Below are positions 1 through 8,622 of a DNA stretch of 41,640 nucleotides, one piece after another. The DNA is from an uncultured Eubacterium sp. (GTDB lineage Bacteria > Bacillota > Clostridia > Peptostreptococcales > Anaerovoracaceae). Every line of letters starts with the position of its first letter. Position 1 is the stretch's first letter. The stretch spans positions 1 through 41,640 of the forward strand of contig CAJJPZ010000005.1 in NCBI GenBank assembly GCA_905193765.1, written 5' to 3'. A program made the position numbers and the translations under genes. The notes below the pieces were generated by a model. That model worked only from the letters and a program-made list of their open reading frames with translations, made no database searches and was not told the DNA's origin.

Positions 1-112
1 TCTGCTCCCGGGTGAGACATTCAGTTTCATATACAGTCTCGCACCGGCCGACTGCTCGCTGGGATATTTCCACTGAACTTATTCCGTTCATCGCATCTTT
101 ATTTTTCCTATG
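1..112 (-). promoter_or_regulatory. T-box leader RNA (5' part, runs off the left edge)
   Basis: Read on the minus strand, this is the Stem I region of a T-box riboswitch. It has the GCGAGC motif, a GGCCGGTGCGAGACTG block (positions about 34-50), and the matching 3' side GAATGTCTCACCCGGGAGC (positions about 4-22). These match the conserved Stem I signature of T-box leaders that sense uncharged tRNA upstream of aminoacyl-tRNA synthetase or amino acid genes. The specifier loop, antiterminator and controlled gene lie left of position 1, so the amino acid cannot be read. Confidence 0.75.
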
Positions 113-118
113 TGTCTA

Positions 119-147
119 ATTATATGAGTTTGAGCAGACCATGTCAA
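119..147 (-). promoter_or_regulatory. sigma-A promoter of the T-box transcript
   Basis: On the minus strand there is a perfect TTGACA (142-147), a 17-bp spacer and a perfect TATAAT (119-124). Transcription would start near 112 and run straight into the T-box Stem I. Confidence 0.85.
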
Positions 148-166
148 CAGGTTTTTTGCATGATTT

Positions 167-201
167 GCAGGAGGCGCCTGACCTTTACATACGCCTCCTG
201 C
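167..201. repeat. 10-bp perfect inverted repeat
   Basis: GCAGGAGGCG (167-176) and its exact complement CGCCTCCTGC (192-201) flank a 15-nt loop. No T-run follows on either strand, so it is not a standard terminator. It lies between the divergent T-box promoter and the XRE gene and could be an operator or an mRNA hairpin. Confidence 0.5.
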
Positions 202-224
202 TGCGACCCGCTGGCAGCCCGTTC

Positions 225-248
225 AGTATATATAGATGTACATATACT
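225..248. promoter_or_regulatory. inverted repeat, possible operator of the XRE regulator
   Basis: AGTATAT (225-231) and ATATACT (242-248) form a 7-bp inverted repeat separated by 10 bp, about 105 bp before the XRE start. Dyads of this kind are typical operators of XRE-family repressors. The link to the neighbouring gene is inference from position only. Confidence 0.3.
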
Positions 249-354
249 CTCAGAGTTGATATATGACCATGCAGCGGATGCATACGCCGTGATCTTTTTC
301 AGATACACTTACGACAAAGTGAAGTTTTGCGAAATATCAGGGGAGGTAATCAGC

Positions 355-726
355 ATGGAAGAAATGCATCTCAAAGAACTGGATAATGCCGCGATAGGCG
401 CCCGCATACGGGCACGCAGGGAAAGTCTGGACATGACCCGCGCCGATCTGGCCGGCCGCATACCACTCAACGAGAAGTCCGTGGCTGAAATAGAATACGG
501 CAACAGAGGACTGTCGCTGAAGACACTGTTCAGACTCAAGCAGATACTTGGCGTTAGCACCGACTACATCCTCGAAGGCGATCCCGAGGGCCTGACCGAG
601 GAGGAGCAGAAAAGCATACTCAGGGACAACATCATGGACTCCCTCAGCATCTGTTCCGAGGGACAGCTTGTCTGCATGGAAGGGATCGCACGGCTCTGCA
701 CAGAAAGCATCGTAATGGGTAAATGA
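355..726 (+). CDS. XRE-family helix-turn-helix transcriptional regulator
   Basis: A 123-residue protein with an N-terminal Cro/C1-type HTH (about residues 13-67; IGARIRARRESLDMTRADLA, then an NEKSVAEIE recognition helix and SLKTLFRLKQILGVSTDYIL). The acidic C-terminal half, with two Cys, is not recognised. I chose the ATG at 355 because GGGGAGG sits 8 nt before it; an in-frame ATG at 112 would add 81 residues without homology. The gene is transcribed away from the T-box leader. Its target is unknown; autoregulation through the dyad at 225-248 is possible. Confidence 0.85.
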   Translation: MEEMHLKELDNAAIGARIRARRESLDMTRADLAGRIPLNEKSVAEIEYGNRGLSLKTLFRLKQILGVSTDYILEGDPEGLTEEEQKSILRDNIMDSLSICSEGQLVCMEGIARLCTESIVMGK

Positions 727-753
727 AGCCTTTCTGCAGCTTTCAAAGGCTTC
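725..753. repeat. 9-bp inverted repeat overlapping the XRE stop codon
   Basis: GAAGCCTTT (725-733) pairs perfectly with AAAGGCTTC (745-753). It starts in the XRE stop codon and covers the -35 box of the next gene's promoter. The following sequence is only weakly T-rich, so it may be a weak terminator or an operator dyad over the downstream promoter. Confidence 0.4.
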
Positions 754-769
754 GACTTTAAGGTATAAT
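741..769 (+). promoter_or_regulatory. sigma-A promoter of the PNPOx-like gene
   Basis: TTTCAA (741-746), a 17-bp spacer and a perfect TATAAT (764-769) lie about 48 bp before the start codon at 817. Confidence 0.65.
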
Positions 770-816
770 GTATTTACCAGATACAGTCGAAAGAACAGAA
801 AAGGGAGGAACTTACC

Positions 817-1284
817 ATGTTCAGAGAAATGAGACTCAAGGATCAGCAGCTGGATGCCACTGAAGCAAATGAGATAATGAACAGATGCACCAATGGCGTT
901 CTGAGCATCAACGGAGACAACGGATATCCCTACGGCGTACCTGTAAGCTACGCATATGCAGACGGCAGGATATATTTCCACTGTGCCAGAGAAGGCTACA
1001 AAGTGGATCTGCTGAAGAAGGATCCCCATGTGTCATTTACCGTGGTGGCTCAGGACGATATAATACCGGAGGATTTCAATACGCTGTACATAAGTGCCAT
1101 AGCCTTCGGCAGAGCAAGGCTCGTGGATGATCCCGAAGAGATGCGTAAGATCCACGGATATATAATAGATAAATATTCAAAGGGACATGAGGAGAGCGGC
1201 GGCAGATACCTTGATTCTTCCATCAGTGAGATATACATGGTGGAAATAACCGTAGATCATATCACAGCCAAGGCAGGATGCTGA
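817..1284 (+). CDS. pyridoxamine 5'-phosphate oxidase-fold flavoprotein (Nim-like)
   Basis: 155 residues of the FMN-binding split-barrel family that includes NimA-type nitroimidazole reductases and PNPOx-related proteins. The family pattern is visible: an early NGVLSINGDNGYPYGVPVSY strand pair, then IYFHCAREGYKVDLLKKDPHVSFTVV, and a final EIYMVEITVDHITAK strand. The length is typical. The start has AGGGAGGA 8 nt upstream. It is monocistronic, with its own promoter and a strong terminator. The substrate is not known; a role in detoxifying nitro compounds or as a flavin reductase is family inference. Confidence 0.85.
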   Translation: MFREMRLKDQQLDATEANEIMNRCTNGVLSINGDNGYPYGVPVSYAYADGRIYFHCAREGYKVDLLKKDPHVSFTVVAQDDIIPEDFNTLYISAIAFGRARLVDDPEEMRKIHGYIIDKYSKGHEESGGRYLDSSISEIYMVEITVDHITAKAGC

Positions 1285-1318
1285 CAAGATCCCGCCGGTC
1301 AGCAGACGGCACACCGGA

Positions 1319-1342
1319 CCGGAGCACAGGCTCCGGTTTTTT
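1319..1342 (+). terminator. rho-independent terminator
   Basis: CCGGAGC (1319-1325), an ACAG loop and GCTCCGG (1330-1336) form a perfect 7-bp stem followed by six T (1337-1342). It ends the PNPOx-like transcript. Confidence 0.92.
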
Positions 1343-1487
1343 GATGATCTTTTACGCAGCGTATACTCCCGGTTTCAGGATACCTTGCCGGGATGTTACA
1401 CAGACCATCTGCAGCTATCCGGATATCTGCGCGATTTAATTTTATCCATTCAAACTATATTTTTCCATAACTTTGTTTGCAAAAACT

Positions 1488-1502
1488 ATTTTTCAGAAAT
1501 TT
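1488..1502. promoter_or_regulatory. CodY-box-like sequence upstream of ilvB
   Basis: The 15-mer ATTTTTCAGAAATTT matches the CodY consensus AATTTTCNGAAAATT at 12 of 14 specified positions. It lies about 47 bp before the -35 box of the ilv operon, which CodY controls in many Bacillota. The region is AT-rich, so a chance match cannot be excluded, and whether this organism has codY is unknown. Confidence 0.35.
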
Positions 1503-1548
1503 GTTTGTTTTTGTCCACAATTTTTGCGTATTTTTTTCAAAAAACGGG

Positions 1549-1576
1549 TTGATTTTCTGTTTAAACGCTATATAAT
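1549..1576 (+). promoter_or_regulatory. ilvBp: sigma-A promoter of the ilvBNCD operon
   Basis: TTGATT (1549-1554), a 16-bp spacer and a perfect TATAAT (1571-1576). Transcription would start near 1583, leaving a leader of about 67 nt, too short for a T-box. The rest of the 307-bp gap (1343-1649) is AT-rich and holds only this promoter and the CodY-like box. Confidence 0.8.
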
Positions 1577-1649
1577 AGGTGTTGACGGTACGAAAAAACG
1601 ATATTTGTTCCGTGATCACAATAATCTGACGAATTTTTAGGAGGTAAAC

Positions 1650-3311
1650 ATGAGAGTAACAGGATCACAGCTGGTTGCAGAAATCTTGCTGGAACATGGT
1701 GTAGATACAGTCTTCGGTTATCCGGGAGGAACTGCTCTGAATCTATATGATACTCTGTACGAGTACAGAGACAGGATCAAGCATGTGCTTACTGCCCATG
1801 AACAGGGTGCTGCTCATGCTGCCGATGGATATTCAAGGGCTACAGGCAAGACAGGCGTCGTATTCGCCACAAGCGGCCCGGGTGCGACGAACCTCGTTAC
1901 AGGTATCGCAACTGCATTCATGGACAGCATACCGATGATAGCCATCACAGCCAATGTACCTGACAGTCTTATCGGAAGAGACGCTTTCCAGGAGATCTGT
2001 ATAACAGGTGTGACTATGCCCGTGACAAAACATACATTTTTCGTAAACAGGATCGAGGATCTTGCAGATGCGCTGAGGAATGCATTCAGGATCGCCAACA
2101 GCGACAGGAAGGGACCTGTTCTCATCGATATAACCAAGGATGTCACTGCGGCCAAGATATCATATACGCCGCAGGAACCGCTTCCGCTCAATCCGCCTCC
2201 TGTTTTCACTGATAAAGAGGTAAAGGAAGTCGCAGCCATGATCAACGCTGCACAGAAGCCTGTACTTTACATAGGCGGTGGCGTTGCTGCTTCGAAAGCC
2301 GGAGATGAAGTCAACGAGCTCATCGAGATCGCCGATATACCTGCCGCATACACACTGATGGCCGCAGGCATCGTGGGATACGACAACAAGAGAAGCCTGG
2401 GACTTCTGGGAATGCACGGCAGTATCGCTGCCAACAAGGCTGTTGACAGAGCCGACCTGGTAGTGGCGCTGGGTGCGAGATTCAGCGACAGAGTCGCCCT
2501 CAACCCCAAGAAATTTGCAAAGAACGCACAGAAGATACAGATAGATATAGATACCAGCGAGATCAACAAAAATGTACTGGTGGATCTGGGTGTGACAGCT
2601 GACGTCAAGGAATTCCTCCAGAGACTGATCCCTCACATCAAGAAAAAGGATCACAGTGACTGGATCTCCATCTCCACTGAATGGAAGAAGCGCACCGGCG
2701 ATGTGAAATGTCAGGGGGCGCAGCTCCATCCTGACGAGATAATCCACGCTGTATGCGACCTGACAGATAAAGAGACAGTTTACGTCACAGACGTAGGTCA
2801 GCACCAGATGTGGGCTGCACAGTATATAAAGCACCAGAAGACCGAGGACTTCATCACCAGCGGCGGTCTGGGAACTATGGGATTCGGATACGGTGCTGCC
2901 ATCGGAGTCCAGATCGGATGCCCTGACAAAAGGGTGATACATTTCACTGGCGACGGTTCTTTCCATATGAACCTCAACGAGGCCTGCACTGCAGTGAGCC
3001 AGGAACTGCCGATCATAACGGTCATCATGAACAACAGGGTCCTGGGTATGGTATACCAGTGGCAGACTGCTTTCTACAACAAGAGATACGCGTCCACAAC
3101 GCCTGAAAGGAAGACTAACTTCCCTAAGGTGGCTGAGGCATTCGGCGCTAAAGGGTTCTCCGCATCGACGCCTCAGGAATTCGAAGAAGTCTTCAGGAAA
3201 GCACTTCAGGAAAAAGGCCCTGTATGGATCGACTGCGCTATATCGAGAGAAGAACGTGTTCTCCCTATGATACCGGGCGGCGGTACTGTGGAAGATATGA
3301 TAATAGGTTAG
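1650..3311 (+). CDS. ilvB: acetolactate synthase, large catalytic subunit
   Basis: 553 residues. This ThDP-dependent enzyme condenses two pyruvates to acetolactate, or pyruvate and 2-ketobutyrate to acetohydroxybutyrate: the first shared step of valine, leucine and isoleucine synthesis. Visible features are the N-terminal YGYPGG-like loop (FGYPGGTALN), the ThDP-activating Glu near residue 51 (AHEQGAAHAADGYSRATGKTG), the central FAD-domain region, and the GDG-N metal/ThDP motif (GDGSFHMNLNE, with NN later). TAGGAGG precedes the ATG. It is first in the operon; ilvN follows after 12 bp. Confidence 0.97.
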   Translation: MRVTGSQLVAEILLEHGVDTVFGYPGGTALNLYDTLYEYRDRIKHVLTAHEQGAAHAADGYSRATGKTGVVFATSGPGATNLVTGIATAFMDSIPMIAITANVPDSLIGRDAFQEICITGVTMPVTKHTFFVNRIEDLADALRNAFRIANSDRKGPVLIDITKDVTAAKISYTPQEPLPLNPPPVFTDKEVKEVAAMINAAQKPVLYIGGGVAASKAGDEVNELIEIADIPAAYTLMAAGIVGYDNKRSLGLLGMHGSIAANKAVDRADLVVALGARFSDRVALNPKKFAKNAQKIQIDIDTSEINKNVLVDLGVTADVKEFLQRLIPHIKKKDHSDWISISTEWKKRTGDVKCQGAQLHPDEIIHAVCDLTDKETVYVTDVGQHQMWAAQYIKHQKTEDFITSGGLGTMGFGYGAAIGVQIGCPDKRVIHFTGDGSFHMNLNEACTAVSQELPIITVIMNNRVLGMVYQWQTAFYNKRYASTTPERKTNFPKVAEAFGAKGFSASTPQEFEEVFRKALQEKGPVWIDCAISREERVLPMIPGGGTVEDMIIG

Positions 3312-3323
3312 AAGGAGGAAATC

Positions 3324-3830
3324 ATGGACAAGGAAATGCGTAAAGAAGTTATAAGCATACTGGTAGAGAACCAGGCGAACGTTCTGACAAGAGTCATCAG
3401 TCTTTTCGGAAGACGTGGTTTCAACATCGACTCCCTGACGGTTTCGACTACCAATGATCCTTCCCTCTCGAGGATAACTATAGTATTCAGCGGAACGGCT
3501 CAGAGCCTCCATCAGATTCTGACGCAGACAGCCAAGCTGGAAGTCGTGAAAAAGATCTTCACCCTGGATCCGAAGAAGAGCATATACAGAGAGCTGCTGC
3601 TCCTGAAGGTGAACGCCGACAAGAACGAGCGCTCGGGTATCAAGGAGATCGTTGAAATATACAGAGGAAAAATCGTGGATCTTTCCAAGAGCAGTCTTAT
3701 AATCGAGCTTACAGGAGCCTCAGAGAAGATAAACGGCTTCATGGACATGATGAGCTGCTACGATATTTCGGAAGTCTGCCGTACTGGTATAACGGGCATC
3801 AGCAGAAGCGCCGGAACAGACATGTATTAA
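3324..3830 (+). CDS. ilvN: acetolactate synthase, small regulatory subunit
   Basis: 168 residues. It carries an N-terminal ACT domain (ISILVENQANVLTRVISLFG, RRGFNIDSLTV) that binds valine for feedback inhibition, and a C-terminal domain that activates the large subunit (KLEVVKKIFTLDP, then the ELLLLKVN segment). It partners IlvB and is co-transcribed with it. The start has GAAGGAGG 6 nt upstream. The length is usual for the family. Confidence 0.96.
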   Translation: MDKEMRKEVISILVENQANVLTRVISLFGRRGFNIDSLTVSTTNDPSLSRITIVFSGTAQSLHQILTQTAKLEVVKKIFTLDPKKSIYRELLLLKVNADKNERSGIKEIVEIYRGKIVDLSKSSLIIELTGASEKINGFMDMMSCYDISEVCRTGITGISRSAGTDMY

Positions 3831-3882
3831 GATATCAATTGAAATGGTAAAATAAAGAAAAAACAGTAAAGGAGAAAGTAAA

Positions 3883-4878
<996 letters not shown>

Positions 4879-4920
4879 TCCGCTCACACCCTGACCGGAA
4901 AATCAATCAATGAATAATAC

Positions 4921-5087
4921 AGAAAAAAGTCTGCTTCGATGATCGGCTGACAATGGAGTACAAAGTTCCAGCTGCGGGAGCTGATCCTCAGCACTGCCTG
5001 CACATATGCTGCAGGCCGGTGTCTGCGGGGCAGCTCCCGGTGGCCCTGCTCCTGCCGGTATCCGATCGTCATTACAGACTTTTTTCT
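4921..5087. other. nested palindromic element between ilvC and ilvD (structured RNA, attenuator or miniature element)
   Basis: The outer arms AGAAAAAAGTCTG (4921-4933) and CAGACTTTTTTCT (5075-5087) are perfect 13-bp inverted repeats. Inside them GATGATCGG (4938-4946) pairs with CCGATCGTC (5062-5070) with one G-U pair. CGGGAGCTG (4975-4983) then pairs perfectly with CAGCTCCCG (5031-5039), and GCCTGC (4996-5001) with GCAGGC (5011-5016). As RNA it would fold into one long arm ending in a U-run, so it can act as a terminator or attenuator before ilvD. The repeat-bounded shape also fits a miniature inverted-repeat element. No T-box or known riboswitch core was seen. Confidence 0.7.
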
Positions 5088-5111
5088 TTTACCCGAAAGG
5101 AATAACAACAT

Positions 5112-6770
5112 ATGAGAAGTGATAAAGTAACCAAGGGTGTGGAGAAAGCACCTATGCGCAGTCTTTTCTATGCCATGGGATATACGAAGGAAGAGCTTGA
5201 ACGTCCTCTCATCGGAGTGGTTTCTGCCAAGAGCGAGATCGTTCCGGGACACATGCACCTGGACAAAGTCGCTGAAGCAGTAAAAGCCGGTGTCAGGATG
5301 GCTGGCGGAACGCCTGTTGAAGTACCTGCCATCGGCGTATGCGACGGTATCGCCATGGGACACATCGGAATGAAATACAGTCTTGCCAGCAGAGAACTCA
5401 TCGCTGACAGCGTTGAGACCATGGCTATGGCTCATGCCTTCGACGGTCTGGTGCTGGTGCCTAACTGCGACAAGATCGTTCCCGGTATGATCATGGCTGC
5501 TGTAAGAATGAACCTGCCTGCAGTGGTATGTTCAGGCGGACCTATGATGTCAGGCCTTGTAAACGGCGAAGAGACCAGCCTTTCAAAGATGTTCGAAGCT
5601 GTCGGCGCCAGAAAGGCCGGTATTATAGATGATGACGAACTCCTCGAGTTCGAGGAAAACGTATGTCCCGGCTGCGGATCATGTTCGGGCATGTACACTG
5701 CCAACAGCATGAACTGCCTTTCAGAAGCGGTAGGCATCGCTCTTCCGGGCAACGGCACCATCCCTGCAGTTGACAGCGGCAGGATCAGACTTGCCAAGCA
5801 CGCAGGTATGGCTATCATGAACCTCGTTGAAAAAGATATAAAAGCACGCGATATAATAAATGAAAAATCACTCAGAAACGCTCTTGCCTGCGATATGGCA
5901 CTGGGCTGTTCTTCAAACAGCGTGCTGCATCTGCTGGCTATAGCCAATGAGGCAGGCGTGGAACTCAACCTGGACATATTCAACCAGTTCAGCGCTAAAG
6001 TCCCTAACCTGTGTCACCTGGCTCCGGCAGGTGGTACACATATGCACGATCTGAACAACGCAGGCGGACTGCCGGCTGTGTTCAGCGAGCTTACCAAGAA
6101 GGGCCTTATCGATGAAACCCTCATCACTGCTACCGGCAAGACTGTAGGTGAGAACATCAAAGGTGCATATGTAAAAAATCACGATATAATCAGACCGATA
6201 GATGACCCGTACAGTGAGACAGGTGGCATAGCCATCATGTGGGGAAACATCGCTCAGGACGGCTGCGTTGTAAAGAGAAGCGCCGTTGCGCCTGAGATGC
6301 TGTCACACAGCGGCCCTGCCAGAGTCTTCGACTGCGAGGAGGACGCCATCGCGGCTATCTACGACGGCAAGATCGTGGACGGCGACGTGGTTGTCATCAG
6401 ATACGAGGGACCTAAGGGCGGCCCGGGAATGAGAGAGATGCTCAACCCGACGAGTGCCCTCGCCGGCATGAAGCTGGACAAGACAGTGGCTCTGATAACC
6501 GACGGCCGTTTCAGCGGTGCCAGCAGAGGCGCATCCATCGGACATGTCTGCCCTGAAGCTGCTGCAGGCGGCAATATAGGTCTGCTCAGAGAGGGCGATA
6601 TCATCGACATAGATATCCCTGATGCAAAGATAAACGCCAGGGTATCCGATGAAGAATTCGATGCAAGACGCAAAGACTACGTTGCTCCGCCGCCTAATGT
6701 TACATCGGGCTGGCTGGCAAGATACATGAGGAACGTCGATTCATCAGCCAGAGGCGCAGTGATGAAATAG
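5112..6770 (+). CDS. ilvD: dihydroxy-acid dehydratase
   Basis: 552 residues, full length. This iron-sulfur enzyme dehydrates 2,3-dihydroxyisovalerate and 2,3-dihydroxy-3-methylvalerate to the 2-keto acids. Cluster ligands are visible in VPNCDKIVPG and ENVCPGCGSCSGMYTANSMN, with a third conserved Cys in ALGCSSNSVLHLLA. The C-terminal ITDGRFSGASRGASIGH motif is present. AAAGGAATAACAACAT precedes the ATG. It is separated from ilvC by 233 bp holding the palindromic element, so its expression may be set apart from ilvBNC. Confidence 0.97.
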   Translation: MRSDKVTKGVEKAPMRSLFYAMGYTKEELERPLIGVVSAKSEIVPGHMHLDKVAEAVKAGVRMAGGTPVEVPAIGVCDGIAMGHIGMKYSLASRELIADSVETMAMAHAFDGLVLVPNCDKIVPGMIMAAVRMNLPAVVCSGGPMMSGLVNGEETSLSKMFEAVGARKAGIIDDDELLEFEENVCPGCGSCSGMYTANSMNCLSEAVGIALPGNGTIPAVDSGRIRLAKHAGMAIMNLVEKDIKARDIINEKSLRNALACDMALGCSSNSVLHLLAIANEAGVELNLDIFNQFSAKVPNLCHLAPAGGTHMHDLNNAGGLPAVFSELTKKGLIDETLITATGKTVGENIKGAYVKNHDIIRPIDDPYSETGGIAIMWGNIAQDGCVVKRSAVAPEMLSHSGPARVFDCEEDAIAAIYDGKIVDGDVVVIRYEGPKGGPGMREMLNPTSALAGMKLDKTVALITDGRFSGASRGASIGHVCPEAAAGGNIGLLREGDIIDIDIPDAKINARVSDEEFDARRKDYVAPPPNVTSGWLARYMRNVDSSARGAVMK

Positions 6771-6815
6771 TTCCCCGGCTGCGGCTCTGCCGCATCGCCA
6801 TACAATAACACAGAC

Positions 6816-6882
6816 AACAGTAAAAGCGCATCATGGATAAAATACTTCTTATCATTTTATCCTGATGCGCTCTGTTATTTTT
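6816..6882 (+). terminator. strong terminator after ilvD, possibly bidirectional
   Basis: AGCGCATCA (6825-6833) plus GGATAAAAT (6835-6843), with a single bulged T, pair with ATTTTATCC (6854-6862) plus TGATGCGCT (6863-6871). This gives an 18-bp stem with a 10-nt loop followed by a T-rich tract. An outer AACAG/CTGTT pair extends it. It separates ilvD from the convergent gene at 6919. Confidence 0.9.
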
Positions 6883-6918
6883 GTGATATCATGCGTTCAT
6901 TCCGGGATCATCCACCGG

Positions 6919-7230
6919 TCACACGAAAGCCTGCACAGTGTAATCTACAGTCTGCAGGATCTGCGTGTATGCTACATACAGTACGATGTTTATGCCCACT
7001 GTCAGCGCCGTGCTCCTTGAAGTGTCTCGACCTGACCGTACTGCTTTTACCGTCACGGTTATCAGCATCGCCAGTATCAGCACGCTGAAAACTGTATTGC
7101 AGATATCCATGGCATATGCCATATCCGTCTTCTCCATAAACCAGTCCATATATTCCTTCACGATCTCCGCTGCAACGGAAACCACCATACAGATCATGAT
7201 CGTTCTCATGTTTATCAGACTTCTGCTCAT
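6919..7230 (-). CDS. small integral membrane protein, unknown
   Basis: 103 residues with about three hydrophobic segments (MRTIMICMVVSVAAEIV; ICNTVFSVLILAMLITVTV; ALTVGINIVLYVAYTQIL). I do not recognise the family. I chose the internal ATG at 7230 because GGAGGTG lies 4 nt before it; the longer reading frame to 7257 would bury this ribosome site. An ECF-type promoter (7274-7303) lies directly upstream, so I infer it belongs to the ECF regulon of the sigma gene at 19782-20324. Confidence 0.7.
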   Translation of the reverse strand: MSRSLINMRTIMICMVVSVAAEIVKEYMDWFMEKTDMAYAMDICNTVFSVLILAMLITVTVKAVRSGRDTSRSTALTVGINIVLYVAYTQILQTVDYTVQAFV

Positions 7231-7273
7231 ATCACACCTCCTCATACTACCTCGCAAGTCTTTGCTTCTGCAT

Positions 7274-7303
7274 ATATAACAGTTTCGGGCTCTGAATGTT
7301 ACA
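7274..7303 (-). promoter_or_regulatory. ECF-type promoter (regulon member e)
   Basis: On the minus strand TGTAACAT (7296-7303), a 15-bp spacer and GTTATAT (7274-7280). It matches the shared motif found at 8573, 12375, 14791 and 15791. Confidence 0.65.
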
Positions 7304-7364
7304 GTTTTTATTTTTGCCGGTCTGCTGCCCTTTGCATTGCCCCGGCTCTGCGATGTGCCGGAAT

Positions 7365-7964
7365 CTATGGTCTGAACACGCTGGGGCCCAGTCCGCGGAG
7401 ATATTCGCCGACCCTGCCTGCTATATACTCGTGTCCCGCCGGGCTCAGATGTATGCCGTCGATGTACCAGGCTGTGCTCTGATCGCCCGCGGCCATCTCG
7501 CTGAAATCCTTATAAAGATCCATACAGTAGACGCCGAAGGTGCTGCTCATCTTCAGCAGGAACTCTCTGAGGATCTCGTATTTCCTGAACACTTCGCTGT
7601 AATCCGCCATGCCCAGCCAGTTGTCCCTGACCTCTGACGGCGATATCGGCGGCGCCGTCACCAGCACCGGTATCATCCCGGTATGGTACGCCTGATGCAC
7701 CATCGCCATATAGTTGTTCTGCGGGATCCCGCACTCGCTCCCGGCGATGAAGTCATTCACGCCGCCCTCGATGAATATGTAGTCCGGCTTTTCCAGCTGA
7801 CCGTCGCGATGGAGACGCGCCAGCATCCCCGATGTGGTATCCCCGTTTATGCCCTTGTTCACAAGGGTCTTCTTCGTTTTGCTTTCCAGTAGAGAGAACC
7901 AGCTTTCGTTCCTGCGGACTCCGAATCCCCTGGTGAAGCTGTCTCCGATAAATACGATCTTCAT
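7365..7964 (-). CDS. SGNH/GDSL-family hydrolase (esterase/lipase-like)
   Basis: 199 residues with all SGNH blocks. Block I is IVFIGDSFTRGFG with the nucleophilic Ser near residue 8. Block II Gly is in NKGINGDTTSGML. Block III is GGVNDF with Asn, and block V is DGIHLSPAGHEYIA with the Asp-His pair. Relatives include TesA-type thioesterases/lysophospholipases and carbohydrate acetylesterases; the substrate cannot be chosen. There is no signal peptide, so it should be cytoplasmic. GGAGCG precedes the ATG. It lies between two ECF-motif genes but has no such motif itself. Confidence 0.9.
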   Translation of the reverse strand: MKIVFIGDSFTRGFGVRRNESWFSLLESKTKKTLVNKGINGDTTSGMLARLHRDGQLEKPDYIFIEGGVNDFIAGSECGIPQNNYMAMVHQAYHTGMIPVLVTAPPISPSEVRDNWLGMADYSEVFRKYEILREFLLKMSSTFGVYCMDLYKDFSEMAAGDQSTAWYIDGIHLSPAGHEYIAGRVGEYLRGLGPSVFRP

Positions 7965-8118
7965 ATGTTCTCACGCTCCGTTTTTTCTTACTATTCTATC
8001 ATACAAAGTGCCGGTGGCGGGACTCTCACTGCTGTTTTTCTGTCGTGACCTTATCTTTTCACGAATGGATCATATGCCACATCCACATATACCTGCTTGT
8101 ATTGCATATGGATTTTTG

Positions 8119-8140
8119 CTGGCATAAACCGCCAGTTTTT
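8119..8140. terminator. weak hairpin, possible bidirectional terminator
   Basis: CTGGC (8119-8123) and GCCAG (8131-8135) enclose a 7-nt loop. T5 follows on the plus strand (8136-8140), and there is an A-run on the other side (T-run when read on the minus strand). The stem is short. The rest of 7965-8172 shows no gene. Confidence 0.35.
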
Positions 8141-8172
8141 CCATACTTGATTTGATTGAGAGGTTTCCTGAC

Positions 8173-8202
8173 AAACAGAAAACTCCCGGAAATATCCGGG
8201 AG
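8173..8202 (-). terminator. terminator of the gene at 8216-8530
   Basis: CTCCCGG (8183-8189) pairs with CCGGGAG (8196-8202) across a 6-nt loop. On the minus strand the stem is followed by TTTTCTGTTTG. Confidence 0.85.
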
Positions 8203-8215
8203 GTCGTCACTTCTT

Positions 8216-8530
8216 CTATATCAGCGGGAACGATCCTATGACTGTCGTACCGTCCTTTTTATAAAGCGGTATCCTCACAGGGTCTTCGAGGGTCCTGCTG
8301 AACCTTACAGCATCCCTGAGCATCGGGATATCATCTATATTGCCGTCGAACCTGTCGATGTCTGACCGTTTCACATATCCACACTGACCTCTCGTGCCGG
8401 TGGCTGCGATGAGTCCGGACATATCCTGTGAACGTGTGCCGAATACCGGTGCCACCACCATGATATACACTGCGACGATCAGCACAGCAAATACTACTAT
8501 TTTTCTTATGTTTTTATCTTTTTCCGGCAT
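8216..8530 (-). CDS. small membrane-anchored protein, unknown
   Basis: 104 residues. There is a short charged N-terminus (MPEKDKNIRK), one membrane segment (IVVFAVLIVAVYIMVVAPVF, about 11-30) and an exported domain of about 70 residues with two predicted beta-rich blocks (GQCGYVKRSDIDRFDG; RIPLYKKDGTTVIGSF). No family recognised. The ATG at 8530 is preferred over 8560 because AAAGGAG lies 8 nt upstream. It has its own ECF-type promoter (8573-8602) and terminator. Confidence 0.75.
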   Translation of the reverse strand: MPEKDKNIRKIVVFAVLIVAVYIMVVAPVFGTRSQDMSGLIAATGTRGQCGYVKRSDIDRFDGNIDDIPMLRDAVRFSRTLEDPVRIPLYKKDGTTVIGSFPLI

Positions 8531-8572
8531 TGCAGCATCTCCTTTCCGCATGTCGTTCATAGCCCTTTACTG

Positions 8573-8602
8573 ATATTACACCTTCAGACGCAAAATGTTA
8601 CA
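8573..8602 (-). promoter_or_regulatory. ECF-type promoter (regulon member d)
   Basis: On the minus strand TGTAACAT (8595-8602), a 15-bp spacer and GTAATAT (8573-8579), about 43 bp before the start of the membrane protein at 8530. Confidence 0.65.
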
Positions 8603-8622
8603 TGATCATCAAAATTTTTCAC

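Noticed and set aside
112..354. 81-codon N-terminal extension of the XRE regulator
   Set aside because: No homology to the family, no ribosome site, and it covers the divergent T-box promoter; the ATG at 355 has a strong ribosome site.
2160..3512. 450-codon open frame antisense to ilvB and ilvN
   Set aside because: It is the mirror of a well-conserved coding region, has no ribosome site and resembles no protein family.
3839..3853. Separate promoter for ilvC (TTGAAA and TAAAAT)
   Set aside because: The two boxes are only 3 bp apart, so they cannot form a promoter.
4921..5087. T-box or known riboswitch in front of ilvD
   Set aside because: The conserved AGGGTGGNACCGCG core and Stem I signature are both absent.
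4884..5435. 183-codon minus-strand frame over the ilvC-ilvD gap and the start of ilvD
   Set aside because: It runs through the nested palindrome and antisense to ilvD; no ribosome site or family match.
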